Positions 46,918 through 59,476 of a stretch of 64,000 bases of DNA are shown one piece after another. The position numbers and the translations under genes are program-made. This stretch comes from Hericium rajendrae. Lineage: Eukaryota; Basidiomycota; Agaricomycetes; Russulales; Hericiaceae. The notes below the pieces were generated by a model. The model saw only the letters and a list, made by a program, of their open reading frames with translations, made no database searches and was not told where the DNA came from. Within the stretch, counting starts at the first letter, position 1. The number at the start of each line of letters is the position of its first letter. The stretch is from the NCBI GenBank assembly GCA_033439255.1, contig CM065883.1, forward strand, positions 1,116,001 to 1,180,000, written 5' to 3'.

Positions 46918-47762
46918 TCACACGAGCCCGTCATATAGTGATAGCGCCTAGAGATACCAGCTCGTAAGCGCCGTGGCGTGTCAAAGACCAATTTTACCCA
47001 CCTGCACAATTGTCGGGTCTTGTTGGCTACCTTCCACGAACTCGTCATACGTTAACTTGCGTCTTTATCTCTGTCCATGTTGCGAAATATCTTGTCCACG
47101 CGCTAAAGTTCCGTGAGAATCTACGAGCGTCAGGCACATGAAAGGCCCTTTGTACCTTCTCTGGAGTATCTTCGTCTTCAGGTAGCTTAACCATTTGACC
47201 TGTCATCTTGTATATTGATCGAACAATCTGGAGCATCTCGTCGTATGTTATTGTTCCGTCTTTGTCTAGATCATATAGCTGGAATGCCCCTTGAAGAAGG
47301 ATGCGTTGGATCACGTCAGAGCGCCGGGGAAAAGGTCAACGCACATTTAAGTTTCTCATCTAATCGGCCCCGACTCGTAACGCTGAGTGCACATATGAAC
47401 TCTTTGAAGTCTATGGTGCCGTTCTTATTCTCGTCAAAAACGTCAAAGACGTAGTCCGCAAACTCCCCCGGTTCGCCGAAGGGGAAGAACTGCTTGTAGA
47501 TCCGACCAAATTCTGATTTATCAAGCTGGCCGGACGGGCAGTCTTTCAGAAATCCCTTGTACCTGAACAAGTAAGTTTCAGACGGAACAAAGGATGATGA
47601 TCTGTGCAAGGGCGGCGCACCATTGTTGCAACTCGCGTTTGTCAACTGAGCTCGAAACGTGAGTAGGGAGGATAGCGCGGAGAGAGAAGGGCACGCACAG
47701 TATGTGTTCTTCTGCAGGTCGACGAGTTGCTCCGGCGAGAGTTTGCTTTGCGACTTGCCCAT
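46918..47762 (-). CDS. NCS1: Neuronal calcium sensor 1 / frequenin
   Basis: The ATG at 47762 gives [20 protein letters not shown], with the MGxxxS N-myristoylation signal. [20 protein letters not shown] crosses two introns. EF-hands are [39 protein letters not shown] and [20 protein letters not shown]; the first EF-hand ([15 protein letters not shown]) is degenerate, as usual for this family. The C-terminus ALSLYDGLV is on its own exon. About seven exons. NCS1 is a membrane-linked Ca2+ sensor that regulates PI4-kinase Pik1 and calcium tolerance. Confidence 0.94.
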
Positions 47763-48280
47763 GGTATAAGGAAAAGAACGATGGGGAACAAGGCTGGGTA
47801 AGTGGACACTTAGCTAGGTCGGGTGCTCTTACAAGCATGGCAGTGTAAGGACAAGGAGTGTCGTCATGAAGGTTCCCACGGGTTATCTGCCGGTAATCGC
47901 CGGGGGCGCCTAGACAAGACCCGGAGCTGTGTGTGGTTTACCCAGTTTGGTTGGAGGGTGATTGCCTGCCTCATGTCTGAGGGCTGCAGGATTCAGGAAA
48001 GTTACGTCTGTGCAGCGCCGTTCATCACCTTTCAGTGTAGAATCGCATCTCTAGTGAATCCAGGCGACTCTCTCCTTTGTTCTTCGCTTTTTTTGCATAT
48101 ATGTCGTCTAAACCGAACCGATCAGTAGACCCCGAGGAACCACATGTCGGATCTGCCTTCTCCGCGCTCAAGCTGTTCTTTCTTGGAATAAACACCATTA
48201 TACCCCCCTTCTCTGCCCCTGCCTTTCACTCTCTTATTTAGCTCCCCATATTCCCTCTGTCTTTCTACCACTCCTTCACT
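47763..48280. other. Divergent upstream region of NCS1 and the Cys-rich gene
   Basis: A strong CT-rich tract lies at about 48205-48270, just before the plus-strand ATG, as is common in basidiomycete core promoters. No gene is recognised. Confidence 0.45.
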
Positions 48281-49861
48281 ATGTGTTACGCTTATGGCTC
48301 GATCGACCAGGCGACCGGTGTCTGCCCCATGTGCAAGGTCTTTAAGCCCAGCAGCGCGAGGTACTCACGTTCTCTCACACAACACCTACGCCGCGGACTC
48401 ATACCTGCCTTTACTTTCCAGATGCCCGCACAAGCAGGACGTATGTCACAACAGAGCGCTTCATCCCCGCCATGATGTCGTCTACCTGAAGAATGCGGAA
48501 GGTGCGTCCCGCCACCAGCAACAGCCGCCGGTCCACTGATAACCATTCTCATAACATCAGTCCAAACATTCAATGGCTGCGGGTACTGCAAGGTAAGCTA
48601 CAATGTTACACGGTGCTGGCATGGTGTTTGAATCGCATTGCAGTGGGCGAGGACGAATCCGCCACAGAAGGCCGCTGGCTATCAGAATCCAGGGTGGCCA
48701 GGCTGCTGCCGGCCTCCCAGCTCCAGCGAGAGTAAATTCATCCCACCTGCCGACTGGACAGCAGTCGCCTCCGTCCATCATATTCCCATACCCTCGGAAG
48801 TCAAGGCCTTGCTCGAGAGTATCAGCACCGCTGCGTCCTCTCGGGGCAGTCCGGCCTTCGGTCACTCTGCAAATGGAGCGAAGAGCAACACTACTCCTCC
48901 TCAGGCTCCTGCATTGGATCGAAGGGGCAGTGCTGGGATCGTGCCTACCAAGGGAATGGTCACTCCTGCTAGGACACAGCCATTGACAATTCCAGCCAAG
49001 GCACGCTCAGGAGGCAGTCCAAAGGAGGTGTCGAATGCTCTCATCAGTACGACTCCTCGTCCTTCCGGCGCCAAAGGGAGTCCTCCCCCATCGAACATAT
49101 CCCCAGTTGAGCAAGGGCACTCCCATCGGCGGGCGGCTAACGTCGAGCATGCTGAAAAGCTTGCCGATTCACCCAATACACCTTCGCCACTACGTCGTAA
49201 CGTCGAACTAGATACCCCCAATCCACGTCGCAGCTCCGATCGACGTCCGTCAATCTCAGCCGTGAGGGTTACGACGACAACTGCCAAGGCCACAGCCGAA
49301 ACAGGTCCTTCGCTGCGCCGTCGTGCGTCTGTCACGGAAACTACTACCTTCACGGGCAATGCTGCAACCCAGGCCACCAGCAATCGGGCGCCCGATCGCA
49401 GCAATACAATATCGGCTCCTCGCTCTCGTGCCAAACGGTCGAGCTTGGACATCGACTTCGCGGCCATGAGCGTGTCCGGTTCGTCCAGCAGCGGCGGGAG
49501 CAGTGACTCACGTTCCGACGCACAGTCGTACGTGGGCAGCGACGGTACCGTCACGTCAGACGGAGGGTTTACGGACTACTTGTCTGACGAGTCTGAGGCT
49601 GAGCTGCAGAGGCAGGCTGAGCGCCAGGCCGCCTTGCTGGCGCAACACCAAATGGAGGAACAGGAGTTCAAGGCTGCCAGGCAACAGCTCGCCGGTGTCG
49701 ATCTCCGCCCTCCCAAGTCCTGGAATCCGAATACCAATCAAAGTACACCCAGGTCGCAGGCTACCCAGCCTCATAGCTATCCGACTCCCGTTGCAGCTCC
49801 GGCATATTCGACACAGCCCCGAGGACAGGTGGACGCGGTAGGGCTGGGACGGGCCAGATGA
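48281..49861 (+). CDS. Hypothetical protein with N-terminal zinc-ribbon-like Cys motif and Ser-rich tail
   Basis: Four or five exons. The N-terminus reads MCYAYGSIDQATGVCPMCK, then ARCPHKQD, CHNRALHPRH and TFNGCGYCKWARTNPP: several CxxC/CxH pairs that could bind zinc. The rest is low complexity, Ser/Thr/Pro-rich with many basic phosphosite-like motifs (RRRASVTE, RAKRSSLDID), a SxSSSSGGSSDS run, and a late coiled coil (AELQRQAERQAALLAQHQME). I do not recognise the family. It could be a regulatory or cytoskeletal protein; no function is claimed. Confidence 0.75.
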
Positions 49862-50332
49862 TAACAAGTATCCTTGAGAAGACATGGAGGGACTTTTATG
49901 CGGTTCAATCCTTCATGGCTAGTCAGCCTCTATCTATTTCCAACTTTATCTGTGTCATTAGGTTTGAGAGCTTGTTCATGACGGGGTCCCAATGGCAACC
50001 AGGGTGGAATAGGCAGGATCTGACATCATTTCTATGTACACTAGTCCGGCAGTCGAGGATACCTTTCATATCGCATGCACGTCATATGCTCTCTGCGTCT
50101 CTGTACCATATAGTACCGTCATAGCTTAGAAGTGGTAGGTTGTATACGTTGTTCGCTGCAATTGATGCCAGAGTTGTTTGTGTCCATGAGTTTGTGGTAT
50201 GAATGGGTGGCGGTGACATAAGCACGGACCGGAGAGCATGTCTTCGACTTCCACCCAAGTAAGCCTCGCCACCCAAAGTACTGCAATAGCCCATGGGCGA
50301 CTTGCTGCTCCTGCCCTTCCCTCATACCACAG
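49862..50332. other. Intergenic region upstream of the PROPPIN gene
   Basis: 3' flank of the Cys-rich gene and upstream of the next plus-strand gene. It includes GGGTGGCGGTGACATAAGC at about 50206-50224. No ORF of note. Confidence 0.4.
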
Positions 50333-51897
50333 ATGAACCTCGCACGACATTCAATCACCGCCACCAATCCCGTATTCTTGTTTGATATCAGATTCGATAC
50401 CGACTCTCAGATCTTCACCGCATCAAGTCCCGCTGGGTTCGCAATCTACAGGGCATATCCTCTTGAGCTTCTGCGGAAGCACGGTGAGCGGGTTTCCTGC
50501 CCTCTGTATTCCATCATTAATTGGTATGTCAGAGGTCACCGATGGCACCCTTGCTGCAGTAGTTCCGTCACACACGTCCTCATTGCTCTTTCTTCTCGGG
50601 GGCGGCAGAAGTCCCCGATATCCTCCAAATAAAGTCATTGTATGGGATGAAGCGCTGGGCCAGGAGGTGGCAGAGCTAGAGTTCAGGGAGAAGGTGCGAG
50701 GCTTAGCTTGTCGGCGGGGTTGGCTGGCTGTTTCGCTACGGCGGCGCGTCGTAGTATTCGAGCTAGGCCAAGGCATTACGAGGCATGGTGAATGGGACAC
50801 GTCTGATAATCCGCGAGGTAAGCCCTACAATGGCGATATGCACGTTCCTCCTGTAACCAATGACACGTGCTGCAGGTTTAATGGCTATCGCGACGGGTGC
50901 ATATGCGACACTGTTAGCCATTCCAGGTCGACAGACAGGCCATGTGCAGCTAATACACCTCCCGCCATGCCGTCCTCCAGAACCTCCTGGACCGCCACCG
51001 CCCTCTGTTCCTCGTAGCGCTCCTGCTCCCATCAAGCACTCTCAGTCTATCATCGTTGCACATAATACAGCACTTACCGCCCTCGCTGTACCACCTTCCG
51101 GGCGCTTACTTGCCACGACCTCCCTTCGCGGCACCTTAATTCGTATATGGGACACAACTACCGGAAAGCAAGTCCGAGAGTTGCGCAGAGGATCCGATCA
51201 GGCTGAAATCTACGGAGTGGCATTCCGACCTGATGAGATGGAGCTCTGCGTCTGGAGTGACAAAGGCACAATACACATATTCGCCCTTGTTATGCGCTCT
51301 GGTCCATCGTAAGTTTGTTAGTACTTGCTTCGGCCTTGCAGTTAACAGACATGCTTTAGGAATCGCCAATCCTCATTATCCTCATTAACATCCTATTTAC
51401 CACTGCCCAAATATTTCGACTCTGAATGGTCCTATGCACAATTTCGTATACCAACACAATCCTCGCACATCTCGTTATCGCAGCAAACATCATCACGACG
51501 TAGCCAGGATGTTGAAGAAGTCGAAGAAGAGAAGTGTGTGGTCGGCTGGATCGAGATCGCCCCTGCAGACGGAGGTGATCCCGGCGGCGTTGAACACCAG
51601 CTTATCGCTCTCACTTATACCGGCGGGTGGTATCGTCTGGCTTTACCCAACTCCTCAACCCTATCTGCATCTCAGACGACGACTTCCATGATACCGCCAT
51701 CCCCGTCTTCGCCCAGCGTCCGGTCACCCAGCGTCAGGAGCGTCAACATTCCGAGACCACGGTCCGGCAGCGGCTCTTCTCTCACCAATCGGCCAGACAA
51801 AGGCAAAGGGAAGGAATCAGATCGAGAGAAGAAGGACAGCCGAGATTGCGTCTTGCTGGAGTTTCGACGGTTTGGGAGGTGGGATGGATGGGCTTAG
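50333..51897 (+). CDS. PROPPIN (Atg18/Hsv2/WIPI-type) WD40 phosphoinositide-binding protein
   Basis: The ATG at 50333 gives MNLARHSITATNPVFLFDIR. Blades read FDTDSQIFTASSPAGFAIYR, TDGTLAAVVPSHTSSLLFLL, VIVWDEALGQEVAELEFREK and VRGLACRRGWLAVSLRRRVV. The diagnostic motif is LRRGSD (family F/LRRG), preceded by LLATTSLRGTLIRIWDTTTG and followed by YGVAFRPDEMELCVWSDKGT. The two arginines bind PI3P and PI(3,5)P2. The LRRG form suggests the WIPI3/4-Hsv2 branch over WIPI1/2-Atg18, but that is not certain. The Ser-rich C-terminal extension holds a basic RPDKGKGKESDREKKDS stretch. Likely role: autophagy or vacuole/endosome membranes. Four exons. Confidence 0.85.
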
Positions 51898-52211
51898 ATC
51901 TTCGACTGTATCTTCACGGACACCACTAGCTTGGTTCACATCTGCTCTGGCACGCATGCATATGTATACTACGGCACTTTTCCCGCATATTACCAGTAAT
52001 ACTTAGGCTGCTGTATGATTAGGATTATGGATCTTCTTGCATTGTAACTTGCTTGATGACGGTGTGAGGGATCGATGCGCACTGACACAGACGTCCAGGA
52101 GCCTTAAAGTTCGCGTCCGCACGGGGCCGACGTCATTAGTACATAGCTTCTGACTGCCCTTGCATCTCGACGCGTACTACGCGCTAATCGCACTCTGACC
52201 ACACGTTCATT
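51898..52211. other. Intergenic region between PROPPIN and ATE1
   Basis: 3' flank and upstream region; both genes are on the plus strand. CG-rich GACGCG near 52170. Nothing else is recognised. Confidence 0.4.
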
Positions 52212-54083
<1,872 letters not shown>

Positions 54084-54536
54084 GCATCAACCGGATAATG
54101 CTTTGTAGAATAGCAATCTCATAACGCTCTTCAGGTGTATGAGATTTTGTACTGGTTGTGTGTGAAATACTGGATGGCAGTACTTGCCTGGAAGCTATGC
54201 CTATAGCAAATACCGTCGTCTGCCGTGAACTATCACTCCGACTGTATTGGTTCCTTGCTGGTAGGTCCGCGCGTCGCTCTAAAATGGCTCGATAGGACAC
54301 ACAGAGACTTTTACGGGTGAATGACCATGAATCTGAGGCTCTCCATGAGTCGCATTGCTCTGGATGCGACATTTCATCAAATTGATGGACTAATTGGTGT
54401 TTATTTGTTGGTGGTTGTTTGCCAAAAGCTTCGTTCCTGACTTGATGATGATATTTCGTTACAGTTTCGTTACGTACAGCAGTACTAGCACTTGCCGCCG
54501 GCGTCAGCTCATACATAGTTCATACGTCTGCAAGCC
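54084..54536. other. Intergenic region between ATE1 and IMP2
   Basis: A 171-aa ORF with an ATG lies on the minus strand (54001-54516), overlapping the ATE1 3' end and the IMP2 promoter. It has no domain or coding-like conservation I can judge, so I do not call it. Confidence 0.4.
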
Positions 54537-55316
54537 ATGTTCCCTCGATGGCATGCTTTCATAACGAGGTACCCCATCTTGTCTAGGACGCTCAGATTGG
54601 TCTATTGGATGCCGATACCAATTTATTGCAATATGTATGGCTTCACAGTTACGCCCATCAGAGGGAACAGCATGCAAGTTCGTCCGCATTGATATTTAAT
54701 GCATTTGGTCTCACTTCATCTGTCAGGCAGCCTACCTTCAACCCACGATGGTCCACTCGCGGGGATGACTGGGCAATTTTAGATCGGCTTTCGCTTTATA
54801 TGGGTTGGGCCCGGTTCGAAAGGGGAGACGTGGTTTCATTTCCGTATGTCTCCCCTTCATTTATGGATCTATGGCGGCTGCTATATTGGCCTACGAAGCC
54901 ACCCCCATTCCAGGAAAAGAATATTCGTTAAGAGAGTCCTTGGCCTTCCAGGCGATACAGTGCGTTGTGATCCCGGAATATCAGGTCTTTTCTTGATCGT
55001 TTGTCCAGGTGAAGACTCTCCCGCCGTATCCGCAAGAAGAGGTTGTGCTCGGTCCGGGAGAAGCTTGGGTAGAAGGCGATAATGCTTTCGAATCAGAAGA
55101 TAGCAACCACTTTGGACCGGTGCAGACCTTATTACTCTCGATTGACCCGAATCAAAGGACTCATGTTCTCAACAGGTACCGTTAGCGTTGTTAGATTCAA
55201 GGGTGGTATGGATACTATTACCTTTCCATCGTTTCGGACCTGTGCTATCCTCCAGATCTATCGACACGGACCGCGTGATACCCGAAAGCATCGTGCTCGC
55301 ACACCATGAAAATTAA
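54537..55316 (+). CDS. IMP2: Mitochondrial inner membrane protease subunit 2
   Basis: The ATG at 54537 gives MFPRWHAFITRYPILSRTLR, followed by a hydrophobic anchor (LVYWMPIPIYCNMYGF). The catalytic Ser is in VTPIRGNSMQPTFNP, split by an intron after MQ. The catalytic Lys is in FVKRVLGLPGDT. Further S26 blocks are WARFERGDVVSFP, KTLPPYPQEEVVLGPGEAWV, EGDNAFESEDSNHFGPVPLA and WILLPFHRFGPVL. Exon joins restore one frame across four introns. IMP2 cleaves signal anchors of proteins such as cytochrome c1 in the intermembrane space. The protein is close to the usual length for the family. Confidence 0.93.
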
Positions 55317-55450
55317 GGAGCTCAAATGGATGCTCTCATGGCATGTAAATAATCGTAAGTAGAACGGTATATATACATCGTGTTGCAGTACTGACGACTG
55401 TTGAAGACATTACGCTACATTACACTGATCACTACAAGATCTACTCTCGT

Positions 55451-57679
55451 TTACGCACTCTGGGCGGAATGGGTATCGGCGGAATCCACATGGCCTTCTA
55501 GATGCTTCTCATGCTGTTCATGCTTGTCCGTGCGCGCCTTCCGGTCAGCAGCGTCTATGCCGAATATCTTGTCGGCTTCTGGCGAACCTGCCACCGGAAG
55601 ATCTTTGCGGAACGACACCTGTACAGGCGACACCCCCTCCTTGTATGCAATGGCGAAGATGAGGTCCATATCTGAAATCGGAATCATGAGTATCTGAACA
55701 CAACCGCGTGTGGCAATTGGCCTACCTTCAAGGGACCGTCCAGCCGTTTCGGGGAAGAACAGATAGACAACCGGAACCAATAGCGCGTTCAGACACGCGA
55801 ACACTGTACGAAGCGGCAGGCCTCAGCACAGTAACCGCGGTAGTCATAGTCTCGTCCGGCTTACCGATATAGGTTTTCCACTGGATATTTTGGAAGGCTG
55901 GACTAGTCACCATTACGACCATAAAATTGAAAATCCAGTTGGATGCCGTGGAGAGGGCATTAGCTGGTGCACGGATTCGTAGTCCAACGATTTCAGCGGG
56001 CTGGTATGTAGAACGTGCAAGTCAGTGACCGTTGAAATTTTATCAGCGACAACGTGAATGATACACACGTATAGCCAGGTCATTCCCAACCATCCAATGG
56101 CAAATAAGGAGTTGAAGACGAACAGAAGCACCACTGAGACAATGCGACACGCGGAGTTGTCGATGCTGCCAAGAATGGCCAGAAGGACCATGGTGATGGT
56201 CTGACCGGTGGCACCGAATAACATGAGCTTTCTCCGACCAACGCGGTCAATGAGAGCGATCGCGATCAAGCTGGCAAGGAAATACTCCGTTCCATTGCAA
56301 GCAGCAACGATGCGGGATTTGACCTCATTAAGCCCAAGTCGCTCGAACAACACAGTCTGTCCGCCCAATACATCAATAAATGAAGGTACATAAAATATGT
56401 AATTACTGACCGCGTAATAGGTAATGATGTTGATACCCGTGATTTGTTGGAAGCATTGGACGATGACACCAAGAGCGGCCCTCCTGAAGTTTTGTGTCGG
56501 ACCTCCGTGGAAGAGCTCGCCGAGGCTCGCCTTCTGTACGTCTTCCATGATTACAACCTCGCGGATGCCGTGGTATATCTGCTGGACTTCCGGGTCGGTG
56601 TGGTGCTTATCATCAAGAGCGGAAATGACGGCGAGGGCCTCTGCGTCACGACCGTGCTTGACAAGCCATCGAGGCGATTCGGGGAGCTGCACACCGGTTG
56701 AGTATCTCCGGATGGGTACATTTCTCGGGACGCCGACGCACATAAAAGATGCCAAGGATCATGATGAGAGCGAAGAGGATTTGTAGCGCTATAGGTACTC
56801 TCCATTGCGCCGAAGAGGATCCAGCCCAGAAGAGAGCGAAGTCTATCCACTGGAAGACAGCATATCGTCAGTCGTTTCCACGCGCGCTGAGCGACCTCGA
56901 CGACTTACGTATGAGATCATAATACCAAACGCGATCAAGCTCCCTTCAATCATGATAAAGCTGCCTCGTTTCGCCGCAGATGAGCATTCTGCGTGATAAG
57001 AAGGCACCGTTGAGGTCTGGATAGACAAGCAGATGATTAGGCGTCATGCGAAGGACAGAGAAACCAATCGCATACGTTCAGACCGTTACCTAGACCAGTC
57101 ACGATACGCGCCACGACCATCTGAGCATAACCATAGGATGACGCTTGAAGAATAGCACCGATGATCATGATTATGCCGCCCAGAATGATGGTTCTTCGAC
57201 GTCCGAGACGGTCACCAATCCACAGATTGGACAGCGCGCCGATGAGACATCCAATTTCCTGGAAGACAAAATAAGGATCTAGGATCTTGGCATGCCAAAT
57301 ACAATATACGCACGTAGATGGCGACAACGAAACTTTGAAGCGTCGCATGATTAGGATGATCAGGTGAGATGATGGTCTGTGGGAATACTTTTGTCCATTG
57401 AGGTGCCGTCAGTAATGCGGACATGACACCCTGGTCGTAGCTATTCGTGTAGGATGGTAAATACCTAATTGGTAAGCGACAAAATTCGGTGCTTACCCGA
57501 ACAACGTGAAGCCCGTCCCTGCTACAAGGGCGAGCATAGCGGTGAGCTTATTCCCCCGCAACAGCGGCGCATGGGACGCAATCTCCTGCTCGAACGAGGA
57601 TGGAGACTTGTTCTCGATCTCGCGCTTCTCCGTCTCCGCCTGGAAAGCGGTCGGGATTCTTCGACTCGTCCAAAGACAT
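55451..57679 (-). CDS. Sugar porter (MFS hexose transporter family)
   Basis: Sugar-porter signatures: GFTLFGYDQGVMSALL, DRLGRRRTIILGG, ARIVTGLGNGLN, PESPRWLVKHGRDAEALAV, VQCFQQITGINIITYYAVSN, LIDRVGRRKLMLFGATGQTI and PETAGRSLE. Twelve hydrophobic segments are spread over about nine exons; the cytosolic tail is His/Glu-rich (KHEQHEKHLEGHVDSADTHS). The intron between FGVxF-type GIFY and LPESPRW fits GT...AG. The N-terminus is uncertain: the ATG at 57679 opens MSLDESKNPDRFPGGDGEAR, but the transporter frame (EIENKSPSSFEQEIASHAPL) is one base out of register with it and has no ATG of its own. The substrate (hexose, pentose or disaccharide) cannot be read here. Confidence 0.85.
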
Positions 57680-58546
57680 AACGACAAGGAGGAAAAAAGG
57701 GAGACAAAGGAAGGCGTACAACTGGGTTGGGGGACGACCGCTCAAGAACAGCAGGTCACGAGCGAGCACTGTGCTTTAAGGACAGGTGCTTCGACAAGCT
57801 GTGAGAAGAATGAACCACGTTCATTTATATGTGAGAAATCAAGCGTCTCAGACTTTGGGGGTGGAACGATGGACCACGGTTGCCCGGAACGACATGGTGG
57901 AGTGACAGTGTTTGCCGAGATATCGAAGCTCGGAGGGTCACTGCATGTGGAGAAGACGTTGTACCCTCAAAAGCCGCTTCACCCTCCCCCGCAACACGTG
58001 AACTGTTTATCAGTCAGTAAATATGGGTCATGAGGTCACCAGAACGCGCGTCTCGCGTTCACAGGAGATCTGTGAGCTCAATGCCGCTGATGCATCGGCG
58101 AACAGGATCACGATGAACCTGTCTGAAATGGGGCAGCGAGAAAAATGGTGACTCTATGACGAAACGCGTACGGACGGTACCTGGATCAGACAACCTTCGC
58201 GCGTGGCACTGCATGCATGCGATTAGCGCGCTGCATTATGCTGCGAGCGTGAAACGATGGATGTCGCCGGCAAGGCTCCACAGAGCGCTGGATCAGAACA
58301 ATGGTGGTGAAGAGAAGGCGCGATGGTCGGTCGGTCTTGGCCGCGCGCGTTGCTCGAATGAAATCCGGCTATGAGAAATCGCTAGATCAGTAAGGACCGT
58401 TCTTGCAAAAGATGCGTCCACCTTTGGAGTTGTTGGAGTCTCGCCTGAGGTTTCGACAATTTGACTGGCTATTCATAAGTCTTCATCGTCTAAAATTGAG
58501 CCGGCACTATTCATAAGTTATACCGCAGGTAAGCTGTCTCAGAAGA
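57680..58546. other. Region upstream of the sugar transporter, no clear gene
   Basis: A 175-aa plus-strand ORF (57506-58033) largely shadows the sugar transporter 5' end and has no domain. Nothing else is recognised. Confidence 0.4.
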
Positions 58547-58576
58547 TGTCGGATCGAAGGAAGATGAGCGCTCAGC

Positions 58577-59290
58577 TTGCCGCTCGTGGTCCGAGGAATC
58601 TCTGGGCAACGGCGGGTTGGGCGGTCATGCCGGACATTCCGTTCACCCTTTCAGGCTGAAGCGCTGATCCGTTTTTGTGTGGAGCACTTGGATCAGCTGA
58701 AGAAGGCGGCGTACTTCGCGCAAAAACTGGCAAATCCTGAAAATTTCCACGAATTTTTGTCGGGAGGTAATACTATCGCAGGAAGACGAGCGTCCATCCA
58801 GTTGATCATCCTAATGGAGGTGCCTCTGTTCGCAGGCACGAGGTTCCATTACTTATCCGACGGCCATTGGTCGAGATCGGTGCCTGCTGTGAGTGAACTA
58901 AGCAGTCAAAGAAACTTTCGGAGTCAAACACGATGTCATAGCTTGTTCTATCCTCGAGGAGATAGCGTGCGGAATACGCGGGGATGCGTTATCAGGGAAC
59001 ATCACCATGCTCCGTGTCGGATTGGTGTCGGATCACATAGATACCGTATATCAAGACGCTTTGGACAGGTCGTTCAACATGCACGTTCACGCACACGTTG
59101 TGTACCGAGATATCATCCAATTCCATAGTAAGTATTGGGCATCACCGAGCAAAGGAATGGCCATGAACAATATACGCTCACCAATTCGACGACCCTGTTC
59201 CTGCGCGCCTTGCACCCGGACATGCTTCGACGAAACCATTTCCTTACATTTCGCGCCAAGATACACAATCTCAAATCTCCAGTAACCGAG
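58577..59290 (+). CDS. Doubtful gene or gene remnant
   Basis: An open stretch encodes ALIRFCVEHLDQLKKAAYFA and ANPENFHEFLSGG, then RRASIQLIILMEVPLFAG. In another frame it continues with DVIACSILEEIACGIRGDAL and HVHAHVVYRDIIQFH, and finally YAHQFDDPVPARLAPGHAST. The amino-acid flavour is coding-like, but I could not join the parts with convincing splice sites or a secure start codon. It could be a real multi-exon gene, a decayed copy, or chance. No family is recognised. Confidence 0.3.
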
Positions 59291-59476
59291 GTTGAGTACT
59301 AGCGGTCGAAACCAGTGAGCAGTAGGTAATAGACAGGAGAAAAATGGAATAAGGGACAAATAATGAGAAGATTTAGAGGTCGGGTAAGATGTGTGAGGCA
59401 GATGGGTTGAGAAATGAGAGAAACTAATGAGATCCCATGACGTCGACGATGTCAAGAAAACGGAACAAGGATAATG

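Noticed and set aside
57506-58033. 175-aa plus-strand ORF
   Set aside because: Mostly antisense to the sugar transporter N-terminus; no family resemblance.
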